Positions 24,358-33,146 of a stretch of DNA of 64,000 nucleotides are shown piece after piece. A program made the translations under genes and the position numbers. Position 1 is the stretch's first letter. Each line of letters begins with the position of its first letter. Below the pieces are notes generated by a model that was not told the origin of the DNA, searched no databases, and worked only from the letters and a program-made list of their open reading frames with translations. The DNA comes from Acidobacteriota bacterium (lineage in GTDB: Bacteria; Acidobacteriota; Terriglobia; Acidiferrales; UBA7541). Where the stretch lies: contig JABCZN010000019.1 of NCBI GenBank assembly GCA_013289665.1, forward strand, positions 1 to 64,000, in the 5' to 3' direction.

Positions 24358-25821
24358 CTACTCCATGCGGTAGTTGGGGGCTTCTTTGGTGATGACTACG
24401 TCGTGAACGTGGGATTCGCGGAGGCCGGCGGCGGTGATCCGCACGAATTTGCTCTTTTCGGCGAGTTCCTTGAGGGTGCGCGCGCCGACGTAGCCCATGC
24501 CGCTTTTGAGGCCGCCGACGAGCTGGTCGGTGAGGCCGCCGAGCGGACCTTTGTATGCGACGCGGCCCTCGACGCCTTCCGGGACGGACTTGCCGCTTTC
24601 GGTGGAATCCTGAACGACGGAGTAGCGGTCCGACCCTGCGTTCATGGCACCGGTGGAGCCCATGCCGCGATAGGACTTGAAGGTGCGGCCCTGATAGAGA
24701 ATCGTTTCGCCGGGGGCTTCTTCCGTGCCGGCAAAGAGGCTGCCGATCATGACGCAAGAGGCCCCGGCGGCGAGGGCCTTGGTGATGTCGCCGGAATATT
24801 TGATGCCGCCGTCGGCAATGATCGGAACGTCGGTGCCTTTCGCGGCCCGGGAGGCTTCAACGATCGCGGTGATTTGCGGAACGCCTGCGCCGGTGACGAT
24901 GCGCGTGGTACAGATGGAGCCGGGGCCGATGCCGACTTTCAGGCCATCAATGCCGAGGGCGATGAGATCCTTTGCGGCTTCGAAAGTGGCGACGTTGCCG
25001 GCGACGATTTGCAATTCGGGCAGGCGGTGGCGGATGGCCTTGATGGCTTCCATGACGCGTTCGGTGTGGCCGTGAGCGGTGTCAATGGCGAGAACGTCGG
25101 CTTTGGCCTTGGCCATTTCGACGGCGCGTTCGAGAAAATCTCCAGTGGCGCCGACGGCGGCGCCGACGGTCAGGCGGCCGTGGTCGTCTTTTGCGGCGCG
25201 GGGGTATTCGAGTTTTTTCTGGATGTCTTTTACGGTGATGAGGCCCTTGAGGTTGAAGTCTTGATCAACTACGAGAAGTTTTTCGATGCGATGCTTCTGG
25301 AGGATTTTTTCGGCTTCTTCGAGGGTGGTACCGACGGGAACGGTGACGAGATTGTCTTTGGTCATCACCTGGCCGACGAGTTGAGTGTGATTCTTTTCAA
25401 AGCGAAGGTCGCGGTTGGTGAGGATGCCGGTGAGGCGCGTGCCGCGCGTGACAGGGAGGCCGGAGATGCGGTACTTGGTCATGATTTCCAGTGCCTGGCG
25501 GAGTGTGATGTCGGGAGAGATGGTGACGGGGTCGACGATCATGCCGGATTCGGAGCGCTTGACGCGGTCGACTTCCTCGAATTGGCGGTCGATGGGGAGA
25601 TTGCGGTGGATGATGCCGATGCCGCCCTGGCGGGCGATGCCGATGGCTAGGCGCGATTCGGTGACGGTGTCCATGGCGGCGGAGGCGAGGGGGATGTTGA
25701 GGGCGAGCTTGCGGGTGAATTTCGTGGTGGGGTCGACTTCGGTCGGCAGGATGGAGGATTTACCGGGGAGGAGGAGGACGTCGTCGAAGGTAAGAGCTTC
25801 GGGTATGGGACCATCAATCAT
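24358..25821 (-). CDS. guaB: IMP dehydrogenase
   Basis: IMP + NAD+ to XMP, committed step of GMP synthesis. 487 residues, normal length: N-terminal TFDDVLLLP, two CBS domains (about 95-205; regulatory, ATP/GTP sensing in other species), the catalytic loop GPGSICTTR with nucleophile C304, the flap YRGMGSTGAM, and the arginine-containing region KGPLGGLTDQLVGGL. Start ATG 25821 with AGAGG upstream. The leader contains a GCCCAG / CTGGGC hairpin at 25900-25921 of unknown role. Monocistronic by position. Confidence 0.96.
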   Translation of the reverse strand: MIDGPIPEALTFDDVLLLPGKSSILPTEVDPTTKFTRKLALNIPLASAAMDTVTESRLAIGIARQGGIGIIHRNLPIDRQFEEVDRVKRSESGMIVDPVTISPDITLRQALEIMTKYRISGLPVTRGTRLTGILTNRDLRFEKNHTQLVGQVMTKDNLVTVPVGTTLEEAEKILQKHRIEKLLVVDQDFNLKGLITVKDIQKKLEYPRAAKDDHGRLTVGAAVGATGDFLERAVEMAKAKADVLAIDTAHGHTERVMEAIKAIRHRLPELQIVAGNVATFEAAKDLIALGIDGLKVGIGPGSICTTRIVTGAGVPQITAIVEASRAAKGTDVPIIADGGIKYSGDITKALAAGASCVMIGSLFAGTEEAPGETILYQGRTFKSYRGMGSTGAMNAGSDRYSVVQDSTESGKSVPEGVEGRVAYKGPLGGLTDQLVGGLKSGMGYVGARTLKELAEKSKFVRITAAGLRESHVHDVVITKEAPNYRME

Positions 25822-25899
25822 GGGCGCCTCTTGTATTTGAATTTGTTGCGGGACGGCCAGCGCGTGGGAGAGAGAGGGCTGGCGGCCAGAAACAGCGCA

Positions 25900-25921
25900 G
25901 CCCAGCGGGTGGCCACTGGGC
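25900..25921 (-). other. hairpin in the guaB leader
   Basis: Stem GCCCAG / CTGGGC with a partly self-complementary interior, 79-100 bases upstream of the guaB start on the minus strand. Location in a 204-base leader suggests an RNA structure, but no regulatory function can be shown from this. Confidence 0.4.
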
Positions 25922-26025
25922 TGGAGGATGAGTTCAACAGATCAGAAAATTGCGTCACGGTGAAACTTCTATTTTAGGGGTGGAGGGGCCTTCGGTCAAG
26001 TAAGGCCGAAAGCGCGGATTTTCGT

Positions 26026-27225
26026 TCAATTTTTGGCGGTTGCATGCACTCTGGTGGAGACGTCCTGGAGGTAGCGCTCAAGTCGCTCGTTCTGGGCGGG
26101 GTCGGAGGATTTTACAATCATGGTGGCGAGGATAGGCTCGAGGAAGCGGTTGTATTTGGCGAGAGTGAGCTGATCGTTCAAGGCAAAGGCGGATTCGACG
26201 GCTCGCTCGGTGGCGGGAGTGACGAGTTCGAGGCGGCCGACGAAGACGCGGGTGGTTCTGGCTGGCGCAGGCGTAATGCGGAGCGGCAGAACGGAATCGA
26301 TGAAATGGCGGGGAACGATGTAGATGAGGCGGGAGCCTTCCTCGAACCAGGAATTTTTCCAGGTTTCGATCATCGCGTGGGCTTCATCGGGGGAAAGGCC
26401 CTGGGAAATCAAAACGCCTTCAAGAGCGGTCGAAAGGGAATCGAGCGAGGCGGAGAGTTCCGGCGGGGCGTAGGCGGCCTGACCGTTCAGGGGGCCGAGC
26501 ATGCGGTAGCCGAGTTGCGCGCCGCGGCGCTCGAAGAGAATGGCGGCGGGAATCTCATCGGCGAATTGATTTTGCAGATGGATGGTGGAATCGGCGGCGA
26601 CGGTAGCCTCAATGGGAACGGCGAAGGCGGCGACGCCGCGGTAGAAGAGGAATTTTTCGCGCTGCGGGCCGGAGGGAGTTTCGACGGAGAGCGGAGCCGA
26701 GGAAGTGGTGCGCGCGGCGAAGTAGTGATGATCGGAATGGTCGGACGGGAAATCGGCGGAGCCCTGCGGATCGATGCTGACGGAGTTCCAGGAGATGGCG
26801 CCGGCAGATCTCATGTTGAAGAGGGAGTAATCGCGATTGGTAAGGGCAGGATTCAGGGAATCTGCGTGCGGATACCATTCCGTGATGAGGCCTTTGGCGA
26901 AGCTGACGTTGACGGAGACGGTGGTCGCACGCGGGGAATAGAAATACAGGACGGGGGTTTCCATGCGCACGGTGCCGCGCAGGCCGCCTTTGAAGGCTAC
27001 CTCGCGAAAATGCTCGACGAAGGAAGGGAGGTCAGTGGAGCCGGTCAGGGGAAGCCAGCCCATGGAGCTGCCGTCGGGGCCGGCAATGGAGGTGAAGGTG
27101 CCCCATTCGTGGGCGGTGAGGTCGTTCTCGGTGAGTTGTTTTGCGCTTGCGAGGAACAGCGAGAAGGAGATTGCGAAGAAAATAACGATGGCGAGAACGG
27201 GGCGGGAACTGCGATTAGGTTTCAT
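26026..27225 (-). CDS. exported protein of unknown function
   Basis: 399 residues. Signal peptide at 8-27 (RPVLAIVIFFAISFSLFLASA), then AHEWGTFTSIAGPDGSSMGW, a motif I recall from uncharacterised secreted proteins of environmental bacteria. The remainder is beta-rich, with the C-terminal third alpha-helical (ALNDQLTLAKYNRFLEPILA). No catalytic motif is evident. ATG 27225 has GGAG 8 bases upstream; a longer reading to 27426 runs into spacer. Likely periplasmic or outer surface; role unknown. Confidence 0.7.
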   Translation of the reverse strand: MKPNRSSRPVLAIVIFFAISFSLFLASAKQLTENDLTAHEWGTFTSIAGPDGSSMGWLPLTGSTDLPSFVEHFREVAFKGGLRGTVRMETPVLYFYSPRATTVSVNVSFAKGLITEWYPHADSLNPALTNRDYSLFNMRSAGAISWNSVSIDPQGSADFPSDHSDHHYFAARTTSSAPLSVETPSGPQREKFLFYRGVAAFAVPIEATVAADSTIHLQNQFADEIPAAILFERRGAQLGYRMLGPLNGQAAYAPPELSASLDSLSTALEGVLISQGLSPDEAHAMIETWKNSWFEEGSRLIYIVPRHFIDSVLPLRITPAPARTTRVFVGRLELVTPATERAVESAFALNDQLTLAKYNRFLEPILATMIVKSSDPAQNERLERYLQDVSTRVHATAKN

Positions 27226-27450
27226 GGGAGTTGCTCCTTCCGGGCGGTCGGGGCGTTCCATGGAGAAGACGCGTGAAAAGGAGTGAGTGTTAACGGGGGT
27301 TGGAAATGGCGCGACCCGGCATGAATGCAAAGTTGGGGTCCCGCGGCCCGGCAAACTGCGCCGGACCTCAGGATGAGAGGCCTTTTTTGGTTCGTGAGTA
27401 TTGAATGGCGACCAACGGCCAACCACGGTCGGCCGGCCCTCGAAAATGAT

Positions 27451-28608
27451 TTAGGGCGTGTTTTTTAGAGAAGATTGTTTCTTCTGGAGCAATTGTTGGG
27501 AGTTGGGAGACGGTTCTGGAGAGCCAGGCTGTTCCCAGAATCGCCAGAGGGAAATCTCGCCGAGGCCGAGAGAGTTCCACCAGAGGTCGAGCATGGACTG
27601 ATCGAGATTGAGGATTCCGTCACGAGTGACGCCTTCCGGAGGAGGAACGAGGGTGGCGAAACGCGCGTAAACCTGGGGGCGCTCGGCGCCGGTGGTGCGG
27701 GAGAGAAGATGCCAGAGGGACAAGGCATCCTGGGCGCGCGCTTCAGAAAGGATGCTGGCGAGCGCGGCGCTTCTGGCGGGCGAATCGGGTGCGCTCGAAT
27801 CGAATTGCGAGATGGCCTGGCGGAAAGCGGGCGTGGCGGCCTCGAAATAGGGAATGCCAGGGCCGAGTTCGGGGCGCGTGGAGCACATGGCGCCGGCGGG
27901 GATGAAGGAGTCGCGCCCCTTGAGATGAAAGCCGACCCACCCGAGCGTGGTGCGAATGGTGCCGGAACCATCGGACGCGACCTGAAGTGTGTAGGCGCAA
28001 CCGAGGTCGATGGCCACGGCCGAAGGCGTGTCCACGACGAACGTGCCGGGAGGAGCCCAGATGGCGGCGTGAATGGTGCCGACGTCGAGTTGAATGCGCT
28101 TGCGATTTCTGTCGGTCTGCACAAGGCGCACACGGGAATTGGGTTCAATGCGGATTTCGCCGAGATCGGCTTCAGAGAGGGACGCGCGCGAGTCGCCGTT
28201 GGTCGTGATCGTCTGGCCCACATGAAGCTTCGCGGGCGTTTGGCCGGGGGCGATTTGTTTCGTGCCGATTTGCGGCGCACCTTGAAGATTGGCGACATCC
28301 CACGAGGGGCCGGTATCGGTTGCATGTTGTGGTCGCAGGGAAAAAAACAGGCCGAGGCCGAGCGCCAGAAGAATTGCCGCTGCGGCCGCGAGGCGGGCCA
28401 GCGAGGGCATCTGGACCAGCAAGCCGCGAAGTTTGCCGGGCGAGACGGGCAGTCGGGCGGGCACAACAAGTGCGCTCTCGACGTGGCGAAAATCGCCGAG
28501 GAGCGATTCGAGGCGCTGGATTTCCGGATCAGGCGCGCCCGAGGCGTCCCAGAGATAGCTTTCGTCCATCATTTTTTCTTTTTCAGGATCGGTTTGGTTG
28601 GTGTTCAT
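27451..28608 (-). CDS. FecR-domain anti-sigma factor-like membrane protein
   Basis: 385 residues. One transmembrane helix at about residues 69-89 (ARLAAAAAILLALGLGLFF) separates a 65-residue cytoplasmic part from a periplasmic FecR-like domain with GQTITTNGDSRASLSEADLGEIRIEPNSR and the region GTIHAAIWAPPGTFVVDTPS. The start codon overlaps the sigma factor stop (ATGA), so it is translationally coupled to it and is the likely anti-sigma partner. No TonB receptor gene is adjacent, unlike classical FecIR systems. Confidence 0.82.
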   Translation of the reverse strand: MNTNQTDPEKEKMMDESYLWDASGAPDPEIQRLESLLGDFRHVESALVVPARLPVSPGKLRGLLVQMPSLARLAAAAAILLALGLGLFFSLRPQHATDTGPSWDVANLQGAPQIGTKQIAPGQTPAKLHVGQTITTNGDSRASLSEADLGEIRIEPNSRVRLVQTDRNRKRIQLDVGTIHAAIWAPPGTFVVDTPSAVAIDLGCAYTLQVASDGSGTIRTTLGWVGFHLKGRDSFIPAGAMCSTRPELGPGIPYFEAATPAFRQAISQFDSSAPDSPARSAALASILSEARAQDALSLWHLLSRTTGAERPQVYARFATLVPPPEGVTRDGILNLDQSMLDLWWNSLGLGEISLWRFWEQPGSPEPSPNSQQLLQKKQSSLKNTP

Positions 28609-29237
28609 AGCGCACCCCCAGTGGGTGGCAAAGCCTTGCGGCCAAGAAGTTCGCGGAGTTGCAGCATGCCGCGGTGAAGATTGACGCGAACGGAGCCGTG
28701 GGTGAGACCGGTGCGGGAGGCGATTTCGGGGCCGGTCATGCCTTCGACGAGGCGAAGAATGAGGGGTTCGCGGTAAGCATCGGGTAACGAGCGGATGGCG
28801 TCGAGCACCGCGTGCGCCTCGGCGCTCGACTGGGAGGCGTGACGCACGGAAGGAGTGAGCGTTTCGGTTTGTGCGGAGGCCGATTCTTCGTCGAGTTCGT
28901 CGCTCGGTTTGACGCGGCGGTGAAAATCGGTGGCGCGGTTGCGGGCGATGGAGGCGAGCCATCCGGGGAAGCGAGAGACGTCGCGGAGAGTGCTGAGGTG
29001 CGGCAGGGCATGGAGGAAGACGTCGTGAACGAGATCGTCGACGTCGGAGAATGGTACGCGGGCGAGGAGAATGCCGTGAACCATTCTGGAGTAGCGGGCG
29101 TAGAGCAGGCCGAATGCGGCGCGATCACCTCGCTGGGCGGCGCGAACAAGGGCGTCGTCCGTGCCGGCGGTTTCCTGAGGCTGGTTCACGGCCGGTGGAC
29201 CGGAGCGGGGAGAGCGAATTTCTGAAAGTGCAGCCAC
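28605..29237 (-). CDS. ECF-family RNA polymerase sigma factor
   Basis: 210 residues: region 2 (about 25-95) with DVDDLVHDVFLHALPHL and the -10 recognition part, a linker rich in Ser and Glu (120-145), and region 4 (about 150-198) with LPDAYREPLILRLVEGMTGPEIA and GLTHGSVRVNLHRG. No region 1 or 3. Upstream member of a two-gene operon with the FecR-like regulator. Target promoters unknown; it may autoregulate the pair. Confidence 0.87.
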   Translation of the reverse strand: MAALSEIRSPRSGPPAVNQPQETAGTDDALVRAAQRGDRAAFGLLYARYSRMVHGILLARVPFSDVDDLVHDVFLHALPHLSTLRDVSRFPGWLASIARNRATDFHRRVKPSDELDEESASAQTETLTPSVRHASQSSAEAHAVLDAIRSLPDAYREPLILRLVEGMTGPEIASRTGLTHGSVRVNLHRGMLQLRELLGRKALPPTGGAL

Positions 29238-29367
29238 GTTGGGTCGATGGAGATCGGGAGCATCTCTCCTCGGTAGACGCAGAGAGACCCCCGGATGTTA
29301 ACAGTCCAGAGAGGGTGGTTCGCTCTGAGGCCTGCAGCTTCTCTCAGGCAGGACCCTTCCGGTCGTG

Positions 29368-30465
29368 CTATTTCAGGCCACAAACTTTGCGAATGGCCGC
29401 GGTTTCCCACAAACCAACGCCAGGCTTGACCTTATCCGGTGCCATGATGGAATTGTCGATAGCTCCGACGAGCAGACTCCCATCCGGGCTAAGCGCGCCA
29501 CTTTCGCTGTACAGAATCGTTGAGGCACATGTTTTCCCTGTTTGGAAATCCCAGGCCCAAACTCTGCCGTCACTATGCCCGAAGACAATGCCCGAACGAG
29601 GTTCCACGGAGGCAAACGTACCTGCGCCAAAGTTGACTCGCGGAAGTCTTCTGCTCCGGGGATTCCGGAGCAGTTCGCCCGTGCCCAGGCGCGCAGCGAA
29701 GAAACTATCCTCTTGGGTACCGTCGCCGAAGATGTAGATGTCCAGTTCCGGAGCCAATGCGAGCGGAATTGGATATTTGGTGAGCTTCGGAAGGGTCTTT
29801 TGCTGTTGCCAATCGTTCAAGTCCCTCAGAACCATCGCGGTCTTGCTCACCGTCATCAGCGTTTTTCCGTCGGTAGAGAAAACTGGCGCCCATTCGCCGG
29901 ATAGCTCTTGTGTATGCTTGCCGGTTGTAATGTCCAGTACATAGACGGAGTTATTCTCGGAAACTACCAAGGAGGAAGCATCCAGGCTAAAGAGGAGTTT
30001 TTGCGCCCCAGAGTTTCCAATGCGAAGATCGTTCAGAAGTTTGCCGTCGGGCAGATGCCAAACCTTTATATTTGGGTCCATGTTTGAACCGGATGTGGCA
30101 AGCAATTGGCCGTCAGCAGATAGGGCGACTGAACGGACAATACTCTGCCCGGTGTCCAGTGCGCAGACAAATGACCGTCGAGTGACATCCCATACGACGA
30201 CGCGGCCGAAGTCTTTTCCTGCCGCAAGGAATTTTCCGTCCCCGCTAAAAGCAAGCACGTTGATGGTTGAGGGCGTTCCCACCCCGGATTGGATGACGAG
30301 TTGGTTCCCGTGCAGTTCGACTCCGCTCTTCGGCTCCTTATGTTTTCCGTCGTAGAGAATCAATTTGGGTGGAGGAATGACACTCTGACCATATGAAGAT
30401 GGGGCGCCAATTGTCACCAGCAAGGAAAAGACAAACACATTTAGCGACAATCGGTTGGTGGCCAT
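29368..30465 (-). CDS. exported WD40-like beta-propeller protein
   Basis: 365 residues. Signal peptide (1-26, VFVFSLLVTIGAPSSYG|Q). The mature part has repeated units of about 40-45 residues with the WD40 pattern, e.g. INVLAFSGDGKFLAAGKDFGRVVVWD, VALSADGQLLATSGSN then IKVWHLPDG, and GHSDGRVWAWDFQTGK. No catalytic motif. Probably a periplasmic or secreted protein-binding scaffold; partner unknown. Divergent from the YheT-like hydrolase gene. Confidence 0.8.
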   Translation of the reverse strand: MATNRLSLNVFVFSLLVTIGAPSSYGQSVIPPPKLILYDGKHKEPKSGVELHGNQLVIQSGVGTPSTINVLAFSGDGKFLAAGKDFGRVVVWDVTRRSFVCALDTGQSIVRSVALSADGQLLATSGSNMDPNIKVWHLPDGKLLNDLRIGNSGAQKLLFSLDASSLVVSENNSVYVLDITTGKHTQELSGEWAPVFSTDGKTLMTVSKTAMVLRDLNDWQQQKTLPKLTKYPIPLALAPELDIYIFGDGTQEDSFFAARLGTGELLRNPRSRRLPRVNFGAGTFASVEPRSGIVFGHSDGRVWAWDFQTGKTCASTILYSESGALSPDGSLLVGAIDNSIMAPDKVKPGVGLWETAAIRKVCGLK

Positions 30466-30566
30466 TACGGCAGCTTAGGTCGCCCTCTGTTCGCATGTCA
30501 ACGCTGGGCGAGCAGGCGACCCAGCGTGCAGGCAGAGGGAGCCATAAGAACTGATAAAATCAGGAC

Positions 30567-31577
30567 ATGGGAACTGAGATTCGGAACTTTGAGCCACATG
30601 AGTGGCTGCGGAACGCGCACCTGCAGACGATGGCGGGGGCGTTCTTGCGGCGGAAGTTTGCGCTGCCGGAGGGGGAGGAGCGGTTGTTCCGCGTGGATGC
30701 GGAGACGCAGCTGAAGGGGATCTGCCATTGGCAGCGAGCGATGGCTGGAGGCGATTGCCGGCGGGATTTGCCGGTGGTTGTGATTGTGCATGGCCTCGAA
30801 GGGTCGTGCGATTCGAATTATGTGCGGGGGATTGCAGACAAGGCCTGGGCGCGGGGATTTCATGCGCTGCGGATGAATCAGCGGAACTGCGGGGGGACAG
30901 AGCGCCTGACGCCAACGTTATATAACAGCGGGTTGAGCGGGGATTACCGCGCGATTCTTTTGGAATTGATGGCCGAGGGATTTACGCAAATTTACTTTGC
31001 CGGATATTCGATGGGCGGAAATCTGGTGACCAAGATGGCGGGGGAGTGGGGAGCGGCGCCGCCCGCGGAATTGCGCGGGGTGTGCGCGGTGTGCCCGGCG
31101 CTGGATTTGTCGGCTTGCGCGGATGCGCTGGAGGAGACGGAGAATTATTTCTACCAGCGGCATTTCGTGAAGGGATTGATGACGCGATATCAGAGGAAGG
31201 CGGAGCTTTTTCCGGAGCGATATTCGCGAAACGGGTTTGCGGCGATACGGACGGTGCGGGAGTTTGATGATGCGATTACGGCGCCGCAGTTCGGCTACAG
31301 GGATGCGGAGGACTATTACGAGCACGCGGGGGCGAAGAGGGTGGTCGGGCAGGTGAGCGTGCCGATGCTGATGATTACGGCGATGGATGATCCGTTTGTG
31401 CCGTATGAGGCGTTTTTGCGGACGGACGTGGAGAAGAATGCGCGGGTGAGGTTTGTTGCGCCGGCGCGCGGCGGGCATTGCGGGTTTATTTCGCGGTGGG
31501 AGGGTGCGGAGAGATTTTGGGTGGAGGAGAGAGTGGTGGAGTTTGTGGAAGAGAGAAGTAAGGAAGTAACGAACTAA
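30567..31577 (+). CDS. alpha/beta hydrolase, YheT family
   Basis: 336 residues, no signal peptide. Family signatures: WLRNAHLQTM at the N-terminus, VVIVHGLEGS (oxyanion region), NQRNCGGTERLTPTLYNSG, nucleophile elbow GYSMGG, the Asp region AMDDPFVP and the His in ARGGHCGF. The YheT family are predicted esterases of undefined substrate. The start has no strong Shine-Dalgarno but gives the family N-terminus. A palindrome (31660-31678) lies in the spacer to the convergent M24 peptidase gene. Confidence 0.85.
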   Translation: MGTEIRNFEPHEWLRNAHLQTMAGAFLRRKFALPEGEERLFRVDAETQLKGICHWQRAMAGGDCRRDLPVVVIVHGLEGSCDSNYVRGIADKAWARGFHALRMNQRNCGGTERLTPTLYNSGLSGDYRAILLELMAEGFTQIYFAGYSMGGNLVTKMAGEWGAAPPAELRGVCAVCPALDLSACADALEETENYFYQRHFVKGLMTRYQRKAELFPERYSRNGFAAIRTVREFDDAITAPQFGYRDAEDYYEHAGAKRVVGQVSVPMLMITAMDDPFVPYEAFLRTDVEKNARVRFVAPARGGHCGFISRWEGAERFWVEERVVEFVEERSKEVTN

Positions 31578-31659
31578 CTCTGTAGAGAAAAACCAAGAGA
31601 CACGAACGCAGAGAGGCAGAGGTCGGGGCGAGTTGAGCGGTTGGGTTCGGGTGGTAAAC

Positions 31660-31678
31660 GCGGAAGCCTTGCCTCCGC
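31660..31678. repeat. GC-rich palindrome with CCGCACTCAA end
   Basis: Stem GCGGA / TCCGC with an inner G-C, followed by ACTCAAGAA. The same ending CCGCACTCAA is at 33060-33084, so the two belong to one family. Confidence 0.55.
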
Positions 31679-31688
31679 ACTCAAGAAG

Positions 31689-32954
31689 CTAGCCCAATGG
31701 TTTTTCGAGGGAGACTTGGAAGCCGGGAGTCAGGAGTTGGGCCGGGCCTTCGGAGGTGATGGCCATCACGTCTTCGCAGCGGACGCCAAATTCGTTGGGG
31801 AGGTAGATGCCGGGCTCGTTCGAGAAGGTCATGCCGGGATCGAGGACGGTTTTGCTCCCGTGGACGAGATAAGGATGTTCGTGGATGTCGAGGCCGATGC
31901 CATGGCCGAGGCGGTGCGCGAAGAATTTGTACCCGGGGCCGTAGCCGGCTGAAGTGACGACAGCGCGAGCGGCGTCATCCACGGAGCCGGAAAATTTTCC
32001 TGCGCGGGCGGCATCAAGGGCCGCGTCCTGGGCTTTGCGGACAGTTTCAAACGCGCGCTGGATTCCTTCGCTGGGCTTGCCGAAAATCCCGGTGCGCGTG
32101 ACGTCGGAGCAGTAGCCTTCGACCGTGCAGCCATCATCAATCAACACAACGTCGCCTTCTTTCAGCTTGCGCGGCTGTTTGCTGCCGTGCGGCAGGGCCG
32201 CCGATGAGCCGAACAGCACCAGTGCGTCTCCGCGCAGGCGCATCTTCGCGTAGCCGGCCGAGACCAGGTCGCTGACCTCTTCCTGCGTCATTCCTTCTTT
32301 CAATTTTGCAAAAACCGCGCGGTAGACGTCGCAGGTGGCTTCCGAGGCGAGGCGCATAAGGTCGAGTTCGTGCGCGGATTTTACGGCCCGGCAGGCGATC
32401 GTGACGGGATCGGCGGAGACGAGATCGTAGGCGGGCGCGGCGGTGCGGAAATGATCGAAGAAGGTGAAGGGGAGGCGCTCTTCGATGCCGATGCGGCCGG
32501 TGCGCAGGCCGCGGTCGGCGAGCGAGGTGGCGATTAGCCGGGAGGGGCTTTCGTCTTCCTGCCAGGCGCGGACTTCGGCGGAGTAAAGGAGGGATTCGCG
32601 CATGCGGGATTCTTCAAAGGCGGGAGTGATGAGGATTGGCTCTCCGGTCGGCGGAATGATGAGGGCGAGGAGGCGTTCGCTTGGCCACCATCGGATGCCG
32701 GTGAAATAGTAGAGGGAAGTGCCGGGGCCGATGAGGAGAGCGTCAAAGGCGGGACTGGATTGGGCCATCAGAGATTGCGCGCGCAGGAGGCGGGAGTGGA
32801 ATTCGTCGGCGGTGATCGGGTGGACGCGGTCGCCGAGCGGCTTGAGGGTGGAGAAGGCGGGAGGATTTTGCGTCTGCGGAAGCGGAGAAGCGAAAGCGAC
32901 GGCGGACGCTGCGGCGGTGGAATGGAGGAACTTGCGGCGAGAGATGGCTGTCAT
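31689..32954 (-). CDS. exported M24 (Xaa-Pro peptidase-like) metallopeptidase
   Basis: 421 residues from ATG 32954. The N-terminus has a Tat-like signal, S-R-R-K-F-L then an Ala-rich hydrophobic stretch. After a creatinase/prolidase N-terminal domain, the M24 catalytic domain shows the five metal ligands: Asp in VLIDDGC, Asp in YCSDVTRT, His in HRLGHGIGLDIHE, Glu in FSNEPGIY and Glu in RCEDVMAI. Tat signal plus M24 domain suggests a periplasmic aminopeptidase. A start at 33014 is possible, but its extra 20 residues are read in spacer. Confidence 0.83.
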   Translation of the reverse strand: MTAISRRKFLHSTAAASAVAFASPLPQTQNPPAFSTLKPLGDRVHPITADEFHSRLLRAQSLMAQSSPAFDALLIGPGTSLYYFTGIRWWPSERLLALIIPPTGEPILITPAFEESRMRESLLYSAEVRAWQEDESPSRLIATSLADRGLRTGRIGIEERLPFTFFDHFRTAAPAYDLVSADPVTIACRAVKSAHELDLMRLASEATCDVYRAVFAKLKEGMTQEEVSDLVSAGYAKMRLRGDALVLFGSSAALPHGSKQPRKLKEGDVVLIDDGCTVEGYCSDVTRTGIFGKPSEGIQRAFETVRKAQDAALDAARAGKFSGSVDDAARAVVTSAGYGPGYKFFAHRLGHGIGLDIHEHPYLVHGSKTVLDPGMTFSNEPGIYLPNEFGVRCEDVMAITSEGPAQLLTPGFQVSLEKPLG

Positions 32955-33059
32955 GGAGTAAAAGGATGAGAGAAGAGAAAGAAGAAGTAAAGGGGTAAGG
33001 ATGTAGGCGCACAACCCAACCGCCCAAACTTCAGTTAGAGCACACTGCCTCTCCTACGA

Positions 33060-33078
33060 GCGGGAGCTTCGCTCCCGC
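33060..33078. repeat. GC-rich palindrome with CCGCACTCAA end (copy 2)
   Basis: Perfect 8-bp stem GCGGGAGC / GCTCCCGC, loop TTC, running directly into the terminator described next. Confidence 0.6.
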
Positions 33079-33082
33079 ACTC

Positions 33083-33115
33083 AAAAAAAAGCCCCGAGGC
33101 TTGGGCCTCGGGGCT
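33083..33115 (-). terminator. rho-independent terminator of the BON lipoprotein gene
   Basis: On the minus strand an 11-bp stem (AGCCCCGAGGC / GCCTCGGGGCT, loop CCAA) is followed by eight T. It lies 32 bases beyond the stop of the lipoprotein gene at 33147. Confidence 0.9.
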
Positions 33116-33146
33116 TGAGAAGTCGCCTGGCGATCGAAAGCAGGAA

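Noticed and set aside
24349..25650. 433-codon frame opposite guaB
   Set aside because: Antisense to a certain IMP dehydrogenase; composition (Gly, Asp, Phe) is an artefact of the complementary codon pattern.
26044..27276. 410-codon plus-strand frame opposite the exported protein
   Set aside because: Glycine-heavy shadow; no start signals. The minus-strand gene has a signal peptide and a good ribosome site.
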